Shown here piece by piece: positions 6,488-6,577 of a DNA stretch of 6,577 nucleotides. The position numbers and the translations under genes were made by a program. How positions within the stretch are numbered: the first letter of the stretch is position 1; the number at the start of each line of letters is the position of its first letter. This DNA is from an uncultured Bacilli bacterium. Lineage in GTDB: Bacteria > Bacillota_I > Bacilli_A > RF39 > UBA660. A model generated the notes under the pieces. That model saw only the letters and a list, made by a program, of their open reading frames with translations, did not search any database and had not been told where the DNA came from. The stretch covers positions 1 through 6,577 of the forward strand of contig CANQZL010000093.1 of the NCBI GenBank assembly GCA_947628325.1, written 5' to 3'.

Positions 6488-6577
6488 TATTAAAAAACTT
6501 TTTTGTTATTTAAAATTCAAAGTGCCCATATATACTTGTCATGGGAAATAAGTTATAGAAATTAGTCAAGGACGAAC
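6488..6577. other. Upstream intergenic sequence with a short inverted repeat
   Basis: This AT-rich edge sequence has no supported gene. It holds AAAAAACTTTTTT (6493-6505), which may be curved DNA or an UP element, and a 5-bp inverted repeat CCCAT (6525-6529) / ATGGG (6541-6545) with an 11-base loop. The last part of the window is clearly less AT-rich (GTCC, GACGAAC) than the rest and could be the edge of another element or gene off the right side. Nothing here identifies it. Confidence 0.3.

Noticed and set aside
1..6577. CRISPR arrays, tRNA or rRNA genes, transposase genes
   Set aside because: I saw no regularly spaced repeats, no tRNA-like or rRNA-like conserved segments and no transposase motifs anywhere in the window.

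Overview
The window is AT-rich DNA with purine-rich Shine-Dalgarno sites (AAGGGG, AGGAAGG). This fits a low-GC member of the Bacillota, most likely a Clostridium-type organism; Fusobacteria cannot be excluded from sequence alone. Every gene I can support is on the minus strand, so transcription runs from the right end to the left.

Reading in the direction of transcription: positions 6430-6577 hold the upstream region of a large gene, with a plausible promoter and a small inverted repeat. Positions 4018-6429 encode a membrane-anchored P-loop NTPase of the YobI-like type, with two membrane helices between Walker A and Walker B. Its frame stops just after an A8 run. The next 49 codons in the neighbouring frame are open and read like its missing C-terminal tail (to 3873), so the gene may be frameshifted or may use slippage. 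Positions 3813-3852 hold a strong sigma-A-type promoter whose -35 box and spacer lie inside a perfect 9-5-9 inverted repeat.

That promoter drives a compact dTDP-L-rhamnose operon. The order is a glucose-1-phosphate thymidylyltransferase (RmlA) with an N-terminal XRE-type helix-turn-helix domain (2681-3793), a fused 3,5-epimerase/4-reductase RmlC-RmlD (1218-2681), and the 4,6-dehydratase RmlB (209-1216). The genes are packed end to end (a TAATG overlap, then a 1-base gap) and finish at a clear intrinsic terminator (135-165). The four activities that convert glucose-1-phosphate and dTTP to dTDP-L-rhamnose, the donor for rhamnose-containing wall, capsule or S-layer glycans, are thus made as three polypeptides.

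The most interesting proposal is a self-regulating enzyme. The first enzyme of the pathway, classically feedback-inhibited by dTDP-L-rhamnose, carries a DNA-binding domain, and an operator-like repeat sits across its own promoter. This suggests transcriptional feedback by the pathway's entry enzyme, but it is inference until binding is tested. The second point of interest is the YobI-like NTPase and its A8 frameshift.
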